Below, in pieces: positions 40,260 to 48,621 of a stretch of 64,000 nucleotides of DNA. This DNA comes from Sphingomonas sp. LM7. Lineage in GTDB: Bacteria > Pseudomonadota > Alphaproteobacteria > Sphingomonadales > Sphingomonadaceae. Made by a program: the position numbers and the translations under genes. The notes under the pieces are model-generated. The model did not search any database. It was not told where the DNA came from and saw only the letters and a program-made list of their open reading frames with translations. Every line of letters starts with the position of its first letter. Within the stretch, counting starts at the first letter, position 1. The stretch lies in the NCBI RefSeq assembly GCF_002002925.1, contig NZ_CP019511.1, forward strand, positions 372,001-436,000, written 5' to 3'.

Positions 40260-40978
40260 CCTTCGCCGCGACCATATTGACCCTTTATCCCGAGATGTTC
40301 CCCGGACCCCTTGGCGTCTCGCTTGCCGGACGCGCGCTGCGCGAGGGGCTGTGGCGGCTCGATGCGGTGCAGATCCGCGACTTTGCCACTGACAAGCATC
40401 GCTCGGTCGATGACACGCCCGCGGGCGGCGGGGCAGGGATGGTGATGCGCGCCGACGTGCTCGCTGCGGCGCTGGACAGCGTCCCCGCTGGCCGGCCGGT
40501 GCTGGCGATGACGCCGCGCGGCAAGACGCTCACCCAGCAGCGCGTACGTGCTCTTGCAGAAGGCCCGGGCGTGACCATCCTGTGCGGCCGTTTCGAGGGG
40601 ATCGACGAGCGGCTGTTCGAGGGGCGCGAGATCGAACAGGTCTCGATCGGCGACTATATCCTCTCAGGCGGCGAGATGGCGGCGCTGACCCTCCTCGATG
40701 CTTGCATTCGGCTCATTCCCGGCGTAATGGGCGCGGCTTCCAGCGGCATGGACGAGAGCTTCGAAACGGGGCTGCTCGAATATCCGCAATATACCCGACC
40801 TGCTGAGTGGGAAGGGCGCACGATCCCCGAAGTGCTGCGATCGGGGGATCATGCGAGGATCGAAGCCTGGCGACGTGCCCAGGCGGAGACCGATACACGG
40901 CTAAGGAGGCCGGACCTTTGGGAGCGCCATGAGGGCGCTCGGGTCAGTCCTCCCTCTGGCGCGCGGCGACGTAAATAG
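40256..40978 (+). CDS. trmD: tRNA (guanine37-N1)-methyltransferase TrmD
   Basis: The 240-residue SPOUT enzyme makes m1G37 and prevents frameshifting. It shows [47 protein letters not shown] and the C-terminal [14 protein letters not shown] region. The GTG at 40256 overlaps the vapC stop (GTGA) and gives the family start [12 protein letters not shown]; the TTG 9 bases earlier is inside vapC. An essential enzyme thus follows a toxin gene directly. Confidence 0.94.
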   Translation: MTFAATILTLYPEMFPGPLGVSLAGRALREGLWRLDAVQIRDFATDKHRSVDDTPAGGGAGMVMRADVLAAALDSVPAGRPVLAMTPRGKTLTQQRVRALAEGPGVTILCGRFEGIDERLFEGREIEQVSIGDYILSGGEMAALTLLDACIRLIPGVMGAASSGMDESFETGLLEYPQYTRPAEWEGRTIPEVLRSGDHARIEAWRRAQAETDTRLRRPDLWERHEGARVSPPSGARRRK

Positions 40979-40988
40979 GACGAAGAAA

Positions 40989-41378
40989 ATGAACGTCATC
41001 CAGACGCTCGAAGCCGAGCAGATCGCCAAGTTCAACGAGGCGAAGAAGATTCCGGAATTTCGCCCGGGCGATACCCTCCGCGTCGGCGTGAAGGTCGTCG
41101 AAGGCGAGCGCACCCGCGTCCAGAACTATGAAGGCGTGTGCATCGCGCGTTCGAACCGCGGCATGGGCAGCAGCTTCACCGTGCGCAAGATTTCGTTCGG
41201 CGAGGGCGTCGAGCGCGTCTTCCCGCTATATTCGCCGAACATCGAAGCGATCGAAGTCGTCCGCAAGGGCATCGTCCGTCGCGCCAAGCTCTATTATCTG
41301 CGTGGCCGCACCGGCAAGTCGGCGCGTATCGCCGAGCGCCGCGACGTCCGCCCGACCGAGGTCGCGGCAGCCGAGTAA
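40989..41378 (+). CDS. rplS: Ribosomal protein L19
   Basis: The 129-residue large-subunit protein has [60 protein letters not shown] and [18 protein letters not shown]. It follows trmD by 10 bases, completing the classical rpsP-rimM-trmD-rplS order despite the inserted genes. A strong terminator follows 22 bases later. Confidence 0.97.
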   Translation: MNVIQTLEAEQIAKFNEAKKIPEFRPGDTLRVGVKVVEGERTRVQNYEGVCIARSNRGMGSSFTVRKISFGEGVERVFPLYSPNIEAIEVVRKGIVRRAKLYYLRGRTGKSARIAERRDVRPTEVAAAE

Positions 41379-41400
41379 GCGCTTCCCGCGAGGGGCAAGC

Positions 41401-41435
41401 AAAGGGCGCGGTAGCGATGGCTACCGCGCCCTTTT
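41401..41435. terminator. Strong bidirectional terminator after rplS
   Basis: A 14-base stem AAAGGGCGCGGTAG pairs perfectly with CTACCGCGCCCTTT around CGATGG, followed by T. It ends the trmD-rplS transcript and, read on the other strand, the convergent VOC gene. Confidence 0.92.
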
Positions 41436-41439
41436 CGCG

Positions 41440-41817
41440 TCAGGCGTAGCTGACGATCTCGAACTCGGTGCCGTCATAGTCGAGGAAGTAGAAACGGCGG
41501 CCGGGATCGTAATCGGCATGGTTGAACGGCTCGAGCCCGGCGGCAACCACGCGGCGCTCGATATCGTCGAGATCATCGACGAGGATGCCGACATGGTTGA
41601 GCGGGCGCCCCTTGGCAAAAACATCCGGATCGAGGCTGATCGCGGGGGTATAGACCGCGAGATAGGTGCGTTCGTCGCCGACATGGATGACGCGTCCCCC
41701 GTCTCGCGCCGGCCCCTGCCAGCGGACATGCCAGTCGAACAATTGGTCGAGCAGCCCGGCCATGCGTTCGGGGTCGCTGACGGTCAGGTTTACGTGCTCG
41801 ATATAAGGCTGCGGCAT
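41440..41817 (-). CDS. VOC family (glyoxalase/dioxygenase fold) protein
   Basis: The 125-residue protein has the VOC beta-alpha pattern: HVNLTVSDPERM, a metal-type residue set in PLNHVGILVDDLDD, and FYFLDYDGTEFEIVSYA with the final Glu. Ligands appear to be two His and one Glu. Substrate unknown; related SoxR-linked VOC proteins may deal with redox-cycling or antibiotic-like compounds. It is divergent from soxR, and a SoxR box covers its promoter. Confidence 0.82.
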   Translation of the reverse strand: MPQPYIEHVNLTVSDPERMAGLLDQLFDWHVRWQGPARDGGRVIHVGDERTYLAVYTPAISLDPDVFAKGRPLNHVGILVDDLDDIERRVVAAGLEPFNHADYDPGRRFYFLDYDGTEFEIVSYA

Positions 41818-41860
41818 GGGGTCCCTTTCCCGGTTGGAGGCCATGCCATGAGCAGCTACA

Positions 41861-41880
41861 ACCTCAACCTAAGTTGAGGT
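41861..41880. promoter_or_regulatory. SoxR box in the VOC-soxR intergenic region
   Basis: ACCTCAACCTAAGTTGAGGT has perfect 8-base arms around CTAA and closely matches the SoxR operator of enterobacteria (CCTCAAGTTAACTTGAGG). On the minus strand it is framed by TTGACC and TAGCTG separated by 19 bases, the overlong spacer typical of MerR-family activated promoters, so the target is the VOC gene. Confidence 0.88.
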
Positions 41881-41904
41881 CAAGCGCAAAAACCCGGAGG
41901 CAGC

Positions 41905-42384
41905 GTGAACCGCGGAAACGAGCTTCTGACGATCGGCGAACTGGCGGCTCGCACAGGCCTGTCGGTGTCGGCGGTGCGCTTCTACGAGAGCAAGGGGCTG
42001 GTGCATCCAATCCGCACGTCGGGCAACCAGCGGCGCTTCCTGCGCGCAGACATCCGCCGGGTCTCGTTCGCGCTGATCGCGCAGCAACTTGGGTTCACGC
42101 TGCCGCAGATCGCCGCGGAGCTTGGCAAGCTGCCCGAGGGAAGCGCGCCGAGCGCGGCGGACTGGAAGCGGATCAGTCGCGGCTTCCGCCAGGTCATAGA
42201 GACGCGGGTCGCGCAACTCCAGCGCACGCTCGACGATCTCGACGGCTGTATCGGCTGCGGCTGCCTGAGCCTGAAGAAATGCGCGCTCTACAATGCCGAC
42301 GATCGCGCCGCGGCGAACGGTGCGGGGCCGCGCTTCATCCTGGTTTCGCGCAAGGTTGCGCTGGGGCTTGGCGACCCGGAGTGA
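41905..42384 (+). CDS. soxR: Redox-sensing transcriptional activator SoxR
   Basis: This MerR-family regulator has 159 residues. An N-terminal winged helix (LTIGELAARTGLSVSAVRFY, NQRRFLRADIRR) is followed by a dimerisation helix and the 2Fe-2S site CIGCGCLSLKKC (Cys115, 118, 120, 126), exactly the SoxR spacing C-x2-C-x-C-x5-C. Oxidation of the cluster by redox-cycling compounds turns on target promoters. GTG start with CGGAGG upstream. The box overlapping its divergent promoter indicates control of the VOC gene. Confidence 0.96.
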   Translation: MNRGNELLTIGELAARTGLSVSAVRFYESKGLVHPIRTSGNQRRFLRADIRRVSFALIAQQLGFTLPQIAAELGKLPEGSAPSAADWKRISRGFRQVIETRVAQLQRTLDDLDGCIGCGCLSLKKCALYNADDRAAANGAGPRFILVSRKVALGLGDPE

Positions 42385-43041
42385 TCAGCGGAAGCTGAAA
42401 TTGACTGGCCGGGCGATCTCGGCCTGCTTGTCGAAGGCGAAATCCGCATAGGGGCCGTCGCGCTCGACCCAGTGCAGGAAGAGGTGTGCCGACCACCCAT
42501 TGGGATTGGGGGCGGTGCGACCGTGCCGCCGATGGACGCCGCGATAGAGCACTGCGTCGCCGGGTTGCATCGCCAATGCAGCGGAGGCTTCACCGCCGAA
42601 ATCCTCCTCGACACGCTGCGAGGGTTCGGAATCGCTGCGCTGGAGCTCGAGGCTCCACGGAACGCCGTCGCTGTAATCCAGCGTCAGCGACATGCTGTGC
42701 TCGCACGAGGGACGGTCGCTGTGCACCCGGCAGATGTCGCCTTCACGATATATCCGGAAATAGCTGTAGCTCGGCAGCAGCGTCTTGCCGCTGACCTGCT
42801 CGGCGACGGGCGTCAGCCCCCAGAGCAGCGTCAGCATCGACGGGAAATGATAGCAGTACATCTCGACGGCCTCGCGCTGGAGCACATGGGAGATGTTGTT
42901 GAAGTCGCTCAGGCTGGCGCCGCTTTGCGCCACGACGCGCTGGAACTGGTCGAGAAAGGCATTGCAGACTTCGCGGGGCAGCAGTCCTTCGACGAGGGCA
43001 TAGCCGTCTTGCTGATAGTCCCCCGTCACCTGCATCGGCAT
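42385..43041 (-). CDS. 2-oxoglutarate/Fe(II) oxygenase-like protein
   Basis: The 218-residue protein has an N-terminal DYQQDGYALVEGLLPREVC, then HSDRPSCEHSMSLTLDY (H-x-D iron ligands) and later MQPGDAVLYRGVHRRHGR with the distal His, plus an Arg-type 2OG contact. The fold resembles phytanoyl-CoA/prolyl hydroxylases, and the substrate is unknown. The stop abuts that of soxR without a gap. ATG 43041 or the ATG two codons later may be the start. Confidence 0.7.
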   Translation of the reverse strand: MPMQVTGDYQQDGYALVEGLLPREVCNAFLDQFQRVVAQSGASLSDFNNISHVLQREAVEMYCYHFPSMLTLLWGLTPVAEQVSGKTLLPSYSYFRIYREGDICRVHSDRPSCEHSMSLTLDYSDGVPWSLELQRSDSEPSQRVEEDFGGEASAALAMQPGDAVLYRGVHRRHGRTAPNPNGWSAHLFLHWVERDGPYADFAFDKQAEIARPVNFSFR

Positions 43042-43166
43042 GAGGGTAAGTCGAGTCGGGCAGTCGAGCAAGCCCGCGAAGGCAGGGCCCTTTACCGCGC
43101 CAGCCTTGGACGCAATAAGGCGCCCTCGCGCCGCGACTGCGGTGCGCGAACTCCGGAGAGACGGGA

Positions 43167-45401
43167 ATGCGTAGATGGTCGTTGGGATTGGCTCTGGCCG
43201 CGCTGGGAGCGCCGCTGATGGCCGGTGACGCCGCCGCCCAGGTCAAGGACCTCACGCTGGAACGCGTCTTCGCCAGCCCCGATCTTGCCGGCAGCGCGCC
43301 GCTACAGCCCAAGCTCTCGCCAGACGGCAAGTATCTGACGCTGCTGCGCAACCGCGCCGACGAGAAGGAGCGCTACGATCTGTGGGCGATGGACACCGCC
43401 ACCCGTCAGTGGCGGATGCTGGTCGATTCTAAGAAGGTGGGGACGGGCGCCGAGCTTTCCGAAGCCGAGAAGATGCAGCGCGAGCGCGATCGCTCGATCG
43501 TCGGCAAGACCGGGATCGTCGGCTATGACTGGGCGCCGGACGGCAAGGCGATCCTGGTGCCGCTGGACGGAGAGCTCTATCTCTCCACCCTCGACGGCCA
43601 GATCACCCGGCTGACCCAGGAACAGGGCTCCAAGCTCAATCCGGTGATCAGCCCTGCGGGCGGCTATGTCAGCTATGTCAACGATCAGAACCTTGTGGTC
43701 GGCAAGCTTGCCGACGGTACGCCCGCGAAGATCACTCAGGACGGCACCGGCACGGTGCATTGGGGCGAGGCCGAATTCGTGGCGCAGGAGGAAATGTCCC
43801 GCTTCACCGGCTATTGGTGGTCGCCTGGCGACCGTTACATCGCAGTCGAGCGCTTCGACGAGGCGCCGGTGGGCGTCGTCGCCCGCACCGCGATCGGCGC
43901 GTCGGGCACCAGCACCTATCAGCAGCGCTATCCCAAGGCGGGAACGCCCAACGTGCTGGTCGATCTGTATGTGATGGACCCGGCCGGGGCGAACAAGGTC
44001 AAGGTCGATCTCGGCGCGGAGACGGACATCTATCTGACTCGCGTCGATTGGGCGCCCGATGCCAGCGCGCTCTACGTCCAGCGGATGAACCGCGACCAGA
44101 CCGTTCTGGATGTGCTCAAGGTCGATCCGGCGACGGGCAAGTCGAGCGTGCTGTTCAGCGAGAAGTCCGGGCCCACGAGCTGGGTGAACCTCTCCAGCGC
44201 ATTTACGGCGCTCAAGGACCGCAGCTTGCTCTGGTGGTCCGAGCGCGACGGTCATGGCCATATCTATCGCTGGAAGGCCGGTAAATGGACCCAGCTGACC
44301 AAGGGCGACTGGGAAGTCTTTGGCGACTTGGTCGGCGTCGACGAGGCCAAGGGCCGCGTGTTCTTTCTCGGCAACAAGGACGGGGTGCTCGAACGCCACC
44401 TCTATTCGGTCGACATCAAGAAACCCGGCGCCGTGACGCGGCTAACCGAGGCGGGCTGGTGGAACAAGGTGACGATGGACGGCGCGGCGACGCGCGCGAT
44501 CGTCAGCCGCTCGAATACCGATCAGCCCTCACAGGTTTATCTCGCCGACGCCGCGGGCAAGCGCATTGCCTGGGTGGAGGAGAATGCCGTCACGAAGGCC
44601 GATCACCCGTATAACGCCTATCTCGCCAGCCATCGCGAGCGGAAATTCGGCACGATCAAGGGACCCGACGGCACCGAACTCAACTGGGAGATGATCACGC
44701 CGGTGCTTGAGCCGGGCAAGCGCTATCCGGTGTTCTTCCAGCATTATGGCGGGCCGCATTCGCAGACGGTGAGCAAGGGCTGGGGCGGGGCGCTCCAGCA
44801 ATATCTGGTGGATCGCGGCTATATCTGGTTCCAGATCGACAATCGCGGCTCGGCCAATCGCGGCAAGGTGTTCGAAGATGCGATCTTCCACGCGATGGGC
44901 TCGGTCGAAGTCGAGGACCAGGTCGCCGGGGCGAATTATCTCAAGACGCTCGATTATGTCGATCCGGCTAAGATCGTCACCTATGGCTGGTCGTACGGCG
45001 GCTATATGACCCTCAAGATGCTCGAAGGCGCGCCGGGGGTGTTCGCCGCAGGTGTGGCGGGCGCGCCGGTCAGCCGCTGGGAGCTTTACGACACCTTCTA
45101 CACCGAGCGTTACATGGGCGACCCGACTAAGGTGCCTGAAGCGTACAAGGTGTCGGACACGATCGGCAATGCCGCCAACATCGCTGATCCGCTGCTGATC
45201 CTCCACGGCATGTCCGACGACAATGTCGTGCTCGACAACACCACGGCGATGGCGGCGACGCTGCAAAAGGCCAAGGTGCCGTTCGAGATGATGCTCTATC
45301 CCGGCCACACCCACCGGGTGAGCGGGCCAGGTATCAGCGAGCATCTCTGGACGACGATCCTCAATTTCCTTGATCGCCATACCGACCAGGCGAAGCGCTG
45401 A
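43167..45401 (+). CDS. S9 family (DPP IV-type) peptidase
   Basis: The 744-residue secreted peptidase begins with a signal peptide (LGLALAALGAPLMAGDAAAQ) and a long beta-propeller (LSPDGKYL, YDWAPDGKAIL repeats, VEVARFDEAP-like VERFDEAP). The alpha/beta hydrolase domain shows Ser609 in GWSYGGYM, Asp684/685 in HGMSDDNV and His716 in GHTHRV. It probably trims dipeptides N-terminally, in the periplasm. GGAGAG lies before the ATG. Confidence 0.94.
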   Translation: MRRWSLGLALAALGAPLMAGDAAAQVKDLTLERVFASPDLAGSAPLQPKLSPDGKYLTLLRNRADEKERYDLWAMDTATRQWRMLVDSKKVGTGAELSEAEKMQRERDRSIVGKTGIVGYDWAPDGKAILVPLDGELYLSTLDGQITRLTQEQGSKLNPVISPAGGYVSYVNDQNLVVGKLADGTPAKITQDGTGTVHWGEAEFVAQEEMSRFTGYWWSPGDRYIAVERFDEAPVGVVARTAIGASGTSTYQQRYPKAGTPNVLVDLYVMDPAGANKVKVDLGAETDIYLTRVDWAPDASALYVQRMNRDQTVLDVLKVDPATGKSSVLFSEKSGPTSWVNLSSAFTALKDRSLLWWSERDGHGHIYRWKAGKWTQLTKGDWEVFGDLVGVDEAKGRVFFLGNKDGVLERHLYSVDIKKPGAVTRLTEAGWWNKVTMDGAATRAIVSRSNTDQPSQVYLADAAGKRIAWVEENAVTKADHPYNAYLASHRERKFGTIKGPDGTELNWEMITPVLEPGKRYPVFFQHYGGPHSQTVSKGWGGALQQYLVDRGYIWFQIDNRGSANRGKVFEDAIFHAMGSVEVEDQVAGANYLKTLDYVDPAKIVTYGWSYGGYMTLKMLEGAPGVFAAGVAGAPVSRWELYDTFYTERYMGDPTKVPEAYKVSDTIGNAANIADPLLILHGMSDDNVVLDNTTAMAATLQKAKVPFEMMLYPGHTHRVSGPGISEHLWTTILNFLDRHTDQAKR

Positions 45402-45502
45402 CACGGGGTTCCGGCCGCCTACTCCAAAAAGTCGGCCGGACTTTCCGAAAATTATCCGAATTACCCCTCGCCACGCAGCTTTCGGTCTGCTAGGCGGCCG
45501 AC

Positions 45503-45550
45503 ATGCTTCGAAAACCGCGAACTACTCTGCGAATTACGACCCGCGCCTGA
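45503..45550 (+). CDS. Putative asd leader peptide
   Basis: ATG 45503 opens a 15-codon frame, MLRKPRTTLRITTRA, ended by TGA. It contains four threonine codons, arginine codons with three CGA, two leucines and one isoleucine, as would fit a leader peptide for an aspartate-family operon. AGGCGG lies 7 bases upstream. Its end overlaps alternative stem-loops. Translation is not proven. Confidence 0.45.
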   Translation: MLRKPRTTLRITTRA

Positions 45551-45608
45551 TCGGCGCGCGAAGCGTCGTGCTTCGAAGCATCTGGAATGCGCTGGCATTC
45601 CTTCTCAT
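45542..45608 (+). promoter_or_regulatory. Alternative stem-loops upstream of asd (possible attenuator)
   Basis: Several hairpins compete here: CGCGCC/GGCGCG with the leader stop in its loop, CGAAGC/GCTTCG overlapping the palindrome TGCTTCGAAGCA, and GGAATGC/GCATTCC at 45584-45601 followed by TTCTC. The leader's first ten bases can also pair with 45572-45581. This layout suits attenuation, but the final T-tract is weak. Confidence 0.45.
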
Positions 45609-45666
45609 CTACCACCAATGAACCGCTCGTCGCCCCGCGTGCGACGATCCTGATGGAAGGACGAAA

Positions 45667-46695
45667 ATGGGCTACCGTGTCGTGGTCGCAGGCGCCACCG
45701 GCAATGTCGGGCGTGAAATGCTGAACATCCTCGCCGAGCGGGAATTCCCGATCGACGAGCTCGCCGTGCTCGCGTCGTCGCGCAGCCAGGGCGACGAGAT
45801 CGACTTCGGCGAGACCGGCAAGAAGTTCAAGGTCCAGAACATCGAGCATTTCGATCCCACCGGCTGGGACATGGCGCTGTTCGCGATCGGATCGGAAGGC
45901 AGCGCGCTCCACGCCCCGCGTTTCGCCGCAGCGGGCTGCACGGTGATCGACAATGCGTCGCTCTATCGCATGGATCCGGACGTGCCGCTGATCGTGCCCG
46001 AAGTGAATCCCGAAGCGATTGACGGCTACAAGAAGCGCAACATCATCGCGAACCCGAACTGCTCTACGGCGCAGATGGTTGTGGCGCTCAAGCCGCTCCA
46101 CGATGCCGCCAAGATCAAGCGCGTGGTCGTCGCGACCTATCAGTCGGTCTCCGGCGCGGGCAAGGCGGGGATGGATGAGCTGTTCGAGCAGAGCCGCAAC
46201 ATCTTCGTCGGCGATCCTGCGACGCCGAGCAAGTTCACCAAGCAGATCGCGTTCAACGTGATCCCGCACATCGACAGCTTCCTCGACGACGGCTCGACCA
46301 AGGAAGAGTGGAAGATGGTGGTCGAGACCAAGAAGATCCTCGATCCCAAGATCAAGGTGACCGCCACTTGCGTGCGCGTACCCGTGTTCGTCGGGCACTC
46401 GGAAGCGATCAACATCGAATTCGAAGACGAGATCTCGGCGGCGCAGGCCAAGTCCATCCTGCGCGAGGCGCCCGGGGTGATGTTGATCGACAAGCATGAG
46501 GACGGCGGATACGTCACGCCGATCGAATGCGTCGGCGAATACGCCACCTTCATCAGCCGCGTCCGTGAGGATTCGACGGTGGATAATGGCCTGTCGCTGT
46601 GGTGCGTGAGCGACAACCTCCGCAAGGGCGCGGCGCTTAACGCGGTCCAGATCGCCGAACTGCTCGGTCGCCGGCATCTGAAGAAGGCGGCCTGA
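45667..46695 (+). CDS. asd: Aspartate-semialdehyde dehydrogenase
   Basis: The 342-residue NADP enzyme supplies the branch point to lysine/diaminopimelate, threonine and methionine. It has GATGNVGREM for NADP, Cys132 as the catalytic nucleophile in NPNCST, QSVSGAGKAGMDEL, and the RVPVFVGHSEAINIEF region. Fits the usual Asd length. GAAGGACG precedes the ATG. The 265 bases upstream hold a leader frame and hairpins. Confidence 0.96.
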   Translation: MGYRVVVAGATGNVGREMLNILAEREFPIDELAVLASSRSQGDEIDFGETGKKFKVQNIEHFDPTGWDMALFAIGSEGSALHAPRFAAAGCTVIDNASLYRMDPDVPLIVPEVNPEAIDGYKKRNIIANPNCSTAQMVVALKPLHDAAKIKRVVVATYQSVSGAGKAGMDELFEQSRNIFVGDPATPSKFTKQIAFNVIPHIDSFLDDGSTKEEWKMVVETKKILDPKIKVTATCVRVPVFVGHSEAINIEFEDEISAAQAKSILREAPGVMLIDKHEDGGYVTPIECVGEYATFISRVREDSTVDNGLSLWCVSDNLRKGAALNAVQIAELLGRRHLKKAA

Positions 46696-46703
46696 CCTTC
46701 TTC

Positions 46704-46729
46704 TCCCCTCCCTGCTGGCAGGGAGGGGA
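46704..46729. terminator. Terminator hairpin between asd and the chemoreceptor
   Basis: Perfect 12-base arms TCCCCTCCCTGC and GCAGGGAGGGGA enclose TG. It lies between the convergent asd and chemoreceptor genes, just beyond the chemoreceptor's stop. The core matches the repeat near 50.3 kb. Confidence 0.75.
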
Positions 46730-46735
46730 AGTTAC

Positions 46736-48523
46736 TTACTGTGCGGTGGTAGGCCCGGCGACTTCGAAGACGTCGCGCCGCGCGGTGCGCGGCTCTTCCT
46801 GGACGCGGAAGGCGCGGGCCTGGGTGGCGAGGCGATCGACCTGCTCGGACAGGTTGCGTGCCGCGGCCGAGGTTTCCTCGACCATCGCCGCGTTCTGCTG
46901 AGTCGAGCGGTCCATCGCGCCGATCGCAGTGCTGATCTCGCCGATCGCGGAGGACTGCGCCGAATTGTCGGTTGCGATCCGCGCGACCAGGCCATGGACC
47001 TCGCCGACGGTGCCGACGATCTCGGACAGCGCCGAATCGACTTTCTCGACGGCATCGACTGCAGAGACGATATCGGTCTGGGTGGCGGTGAGCTGGTCGC
47101 GGGCGCGGGCGGCTTCTTCTTCCGAACGCATCGCCAGCGCGCTGACGAGGTCGGCGACGACTGCAAAGCCGCGGCCGGCCTCACCGGCACGGCCCGCTTC
47201 GACGGCGGCGTTCATCGCGAGCACGCGCGTCTGGAAGGCGATCTTGTCGAGCCCTTCGATCACGCTGTCGATGCCCTTGGCGCCTGCGGCGACCCGGCTC
47301 ATCGCCTGTACCGCCTGGTCGGCGACTGCGCGGCCGCCCGAGACGATGGTGATCGCGCCATCGGCACGCTCGACGGTGCGAGTGGCAGCCGATGCGGTTT
47401 CGCCGACGCGGCCGTTCATCTGGGTGACCGCGGCGGCGGTTTCTTCCAGACTGGCGGCGTTGCTCTCGGTGCGGCGGGCCAGGTCTTCGGACGCGGTAGC
47501 GATCTCGGTCGCGCCGTTGCGTATCGTGTCGGTGCTGTCGAGCACGGTGCCGACCAGCGTCGACAGCGCGCCCAGCGCATCATTGAAGTTAGTGCGCAAC
47601 TCGGCATAGCTCGCCGGGAAGCTGGCGCCGAGCGTGGTGCTGAGGTCGCCTTGCGAAACGCAGCGGAGCGATTCGTTGAGCACGGCCATCGCGGTCTGGC
47701 GTTCGGCATCCGACGCGCGGCTACTTGCCTCGATCCGCTCGCGGGCGATCGCGGCGTCGCGGAAGCTGACCAGCGCTTCGGCCATGCGGCCGATCTCGTC
47801 GCGACGCTCGCGGCCGGGGATGTCGGTGCTGGTCGCGCCCTTGGCGAGGTCCTGCATCGCGGCGTTCATGCTGCCGAGCGGGCGGAACATCGCGCGGTTG
47901 AGGGCGAAGATGACGCCGGTGATCAGCAGCGTGGCCAGGAGCACACCGATCCCCATCGACCAGCGCAGCGAGGCGACGGCGGCGAGCGCTTCGTCCTTGG
48001 GAATGCCGACATAGAGCACGCCGATGACCTTGCCGTTCTTGTCCTTGATCGGGTCATAGGCGGTGAAGAAGGCGCGACCGAGGATGTCGGCGTCGCCGCG
48101 AAACGCTTCGCCCTTGCCGAGCACGGTATCGCGCGCCGGGCCGGCGGCGAGGGGGGTGCCGACTGCGCGCGTGCCGTCTGGCTTGGTGACGTTGGTGGTG
48201 ATGCGCTTGTCGCCGCGGAACACCGTGGCGGTGCCGCCGACCAGGGTCTTCACCAAATCGACCGGCTGAGTCCAGTCGTTGAGCTTCTTGTCGCCGACAT
48301 AGAGATCGTCGCCCTCGGCGCGGAATTCATCGCCTTGGCCGCGCAGCACGTCCCAGGCGACGCGCATGTTGGTCTCCTGGCGCTCGGCCGCCTGGCGCCC
48401 CGCATCGGCGGTGATCGAGCGGTCGGCGATCACGAAGATGGTGAGCGCGAGCGTGAGCAGCGCGGCAATGGTGAGCACCGTCGTCTTGGTGGCGAGCGGC
48501 AGTGCGTTGAACTTGGCGAGCAT
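46736..48523 (-). CDS. Methyl-accepting chemotaxis protein
   Basis: The 595-residue receptor has two membrane helices (about 15-33 and 190-210), a periplasmic sCache-type sensor (residues 35-185, ending in GVLYVGIPKD), HAMP and the signalling hairpin (IDSVIEGLDKIAFQTRVLAMNAAVEAGRAGEAGRGFAVVA). It is a candidate input to the che operon near 16-21 kb. No CheR-tethering pentapeptide is at the C-terminus. Single gene with a terminator after it. Confidence 0.93.
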   Translation of the reverse strand: MLAKFNALPLATKTTVLTIAALLTLALTIFVIADRSITADAGRQAAERQETNMRVAWDVLRGQGDEFRAEGDDLYVGDKKLNDWTQPVDLVKTLVGGTATVFRGDKRITTNVTKPDGTRAVGTPLAAGPARDTVLGKGEAFRGDADILGRAFFTAYDPIKDKNGKVIGVLYVGIPKDEALAAVASLRWSMGIGVLLATLLITGVIFALNRAMFRPLGSMNAAMQDLAKGATSTDIPGRERRDEIGRMAEALVSFRDAAIARERIEASSRASDAERQTAMAVLNESLRCVSQGDLSTTLGASFPASYAELRTNFNDALGALSTLVGTVLDSTDTIRNGATEIATASEDLARRTESNAASLEETAAAVTQMNGRVGETASAATRTVERADGAITIVSGGRAVADQAVQAMSRVAAGAKGIDSVIEGLDKIAFQTRVLAMNAAVEAGRAGEAGRGFAVVADLVSALAMRSEEEAARARDQLTATQTDIVSAVDAVEKVDSALSEIVGTVGEVHGLVARIATDNSAQSSAIGEISTAIGAMDRSTQQNAAMVEETSAAARNLSEQVDRLATQARAFRVQEEPRTARRDVFEVAGPTTAQ

Positions 48524-48621
48524 CGAACCTCGGGGGAAAGCAGGCGCCGGGACGACGCAGGGTTTGCTATCCTTATAGAGGCTTGCAGGTATCGCCGGCG
48601 CGATTGGTCAGCTAATCTCGA

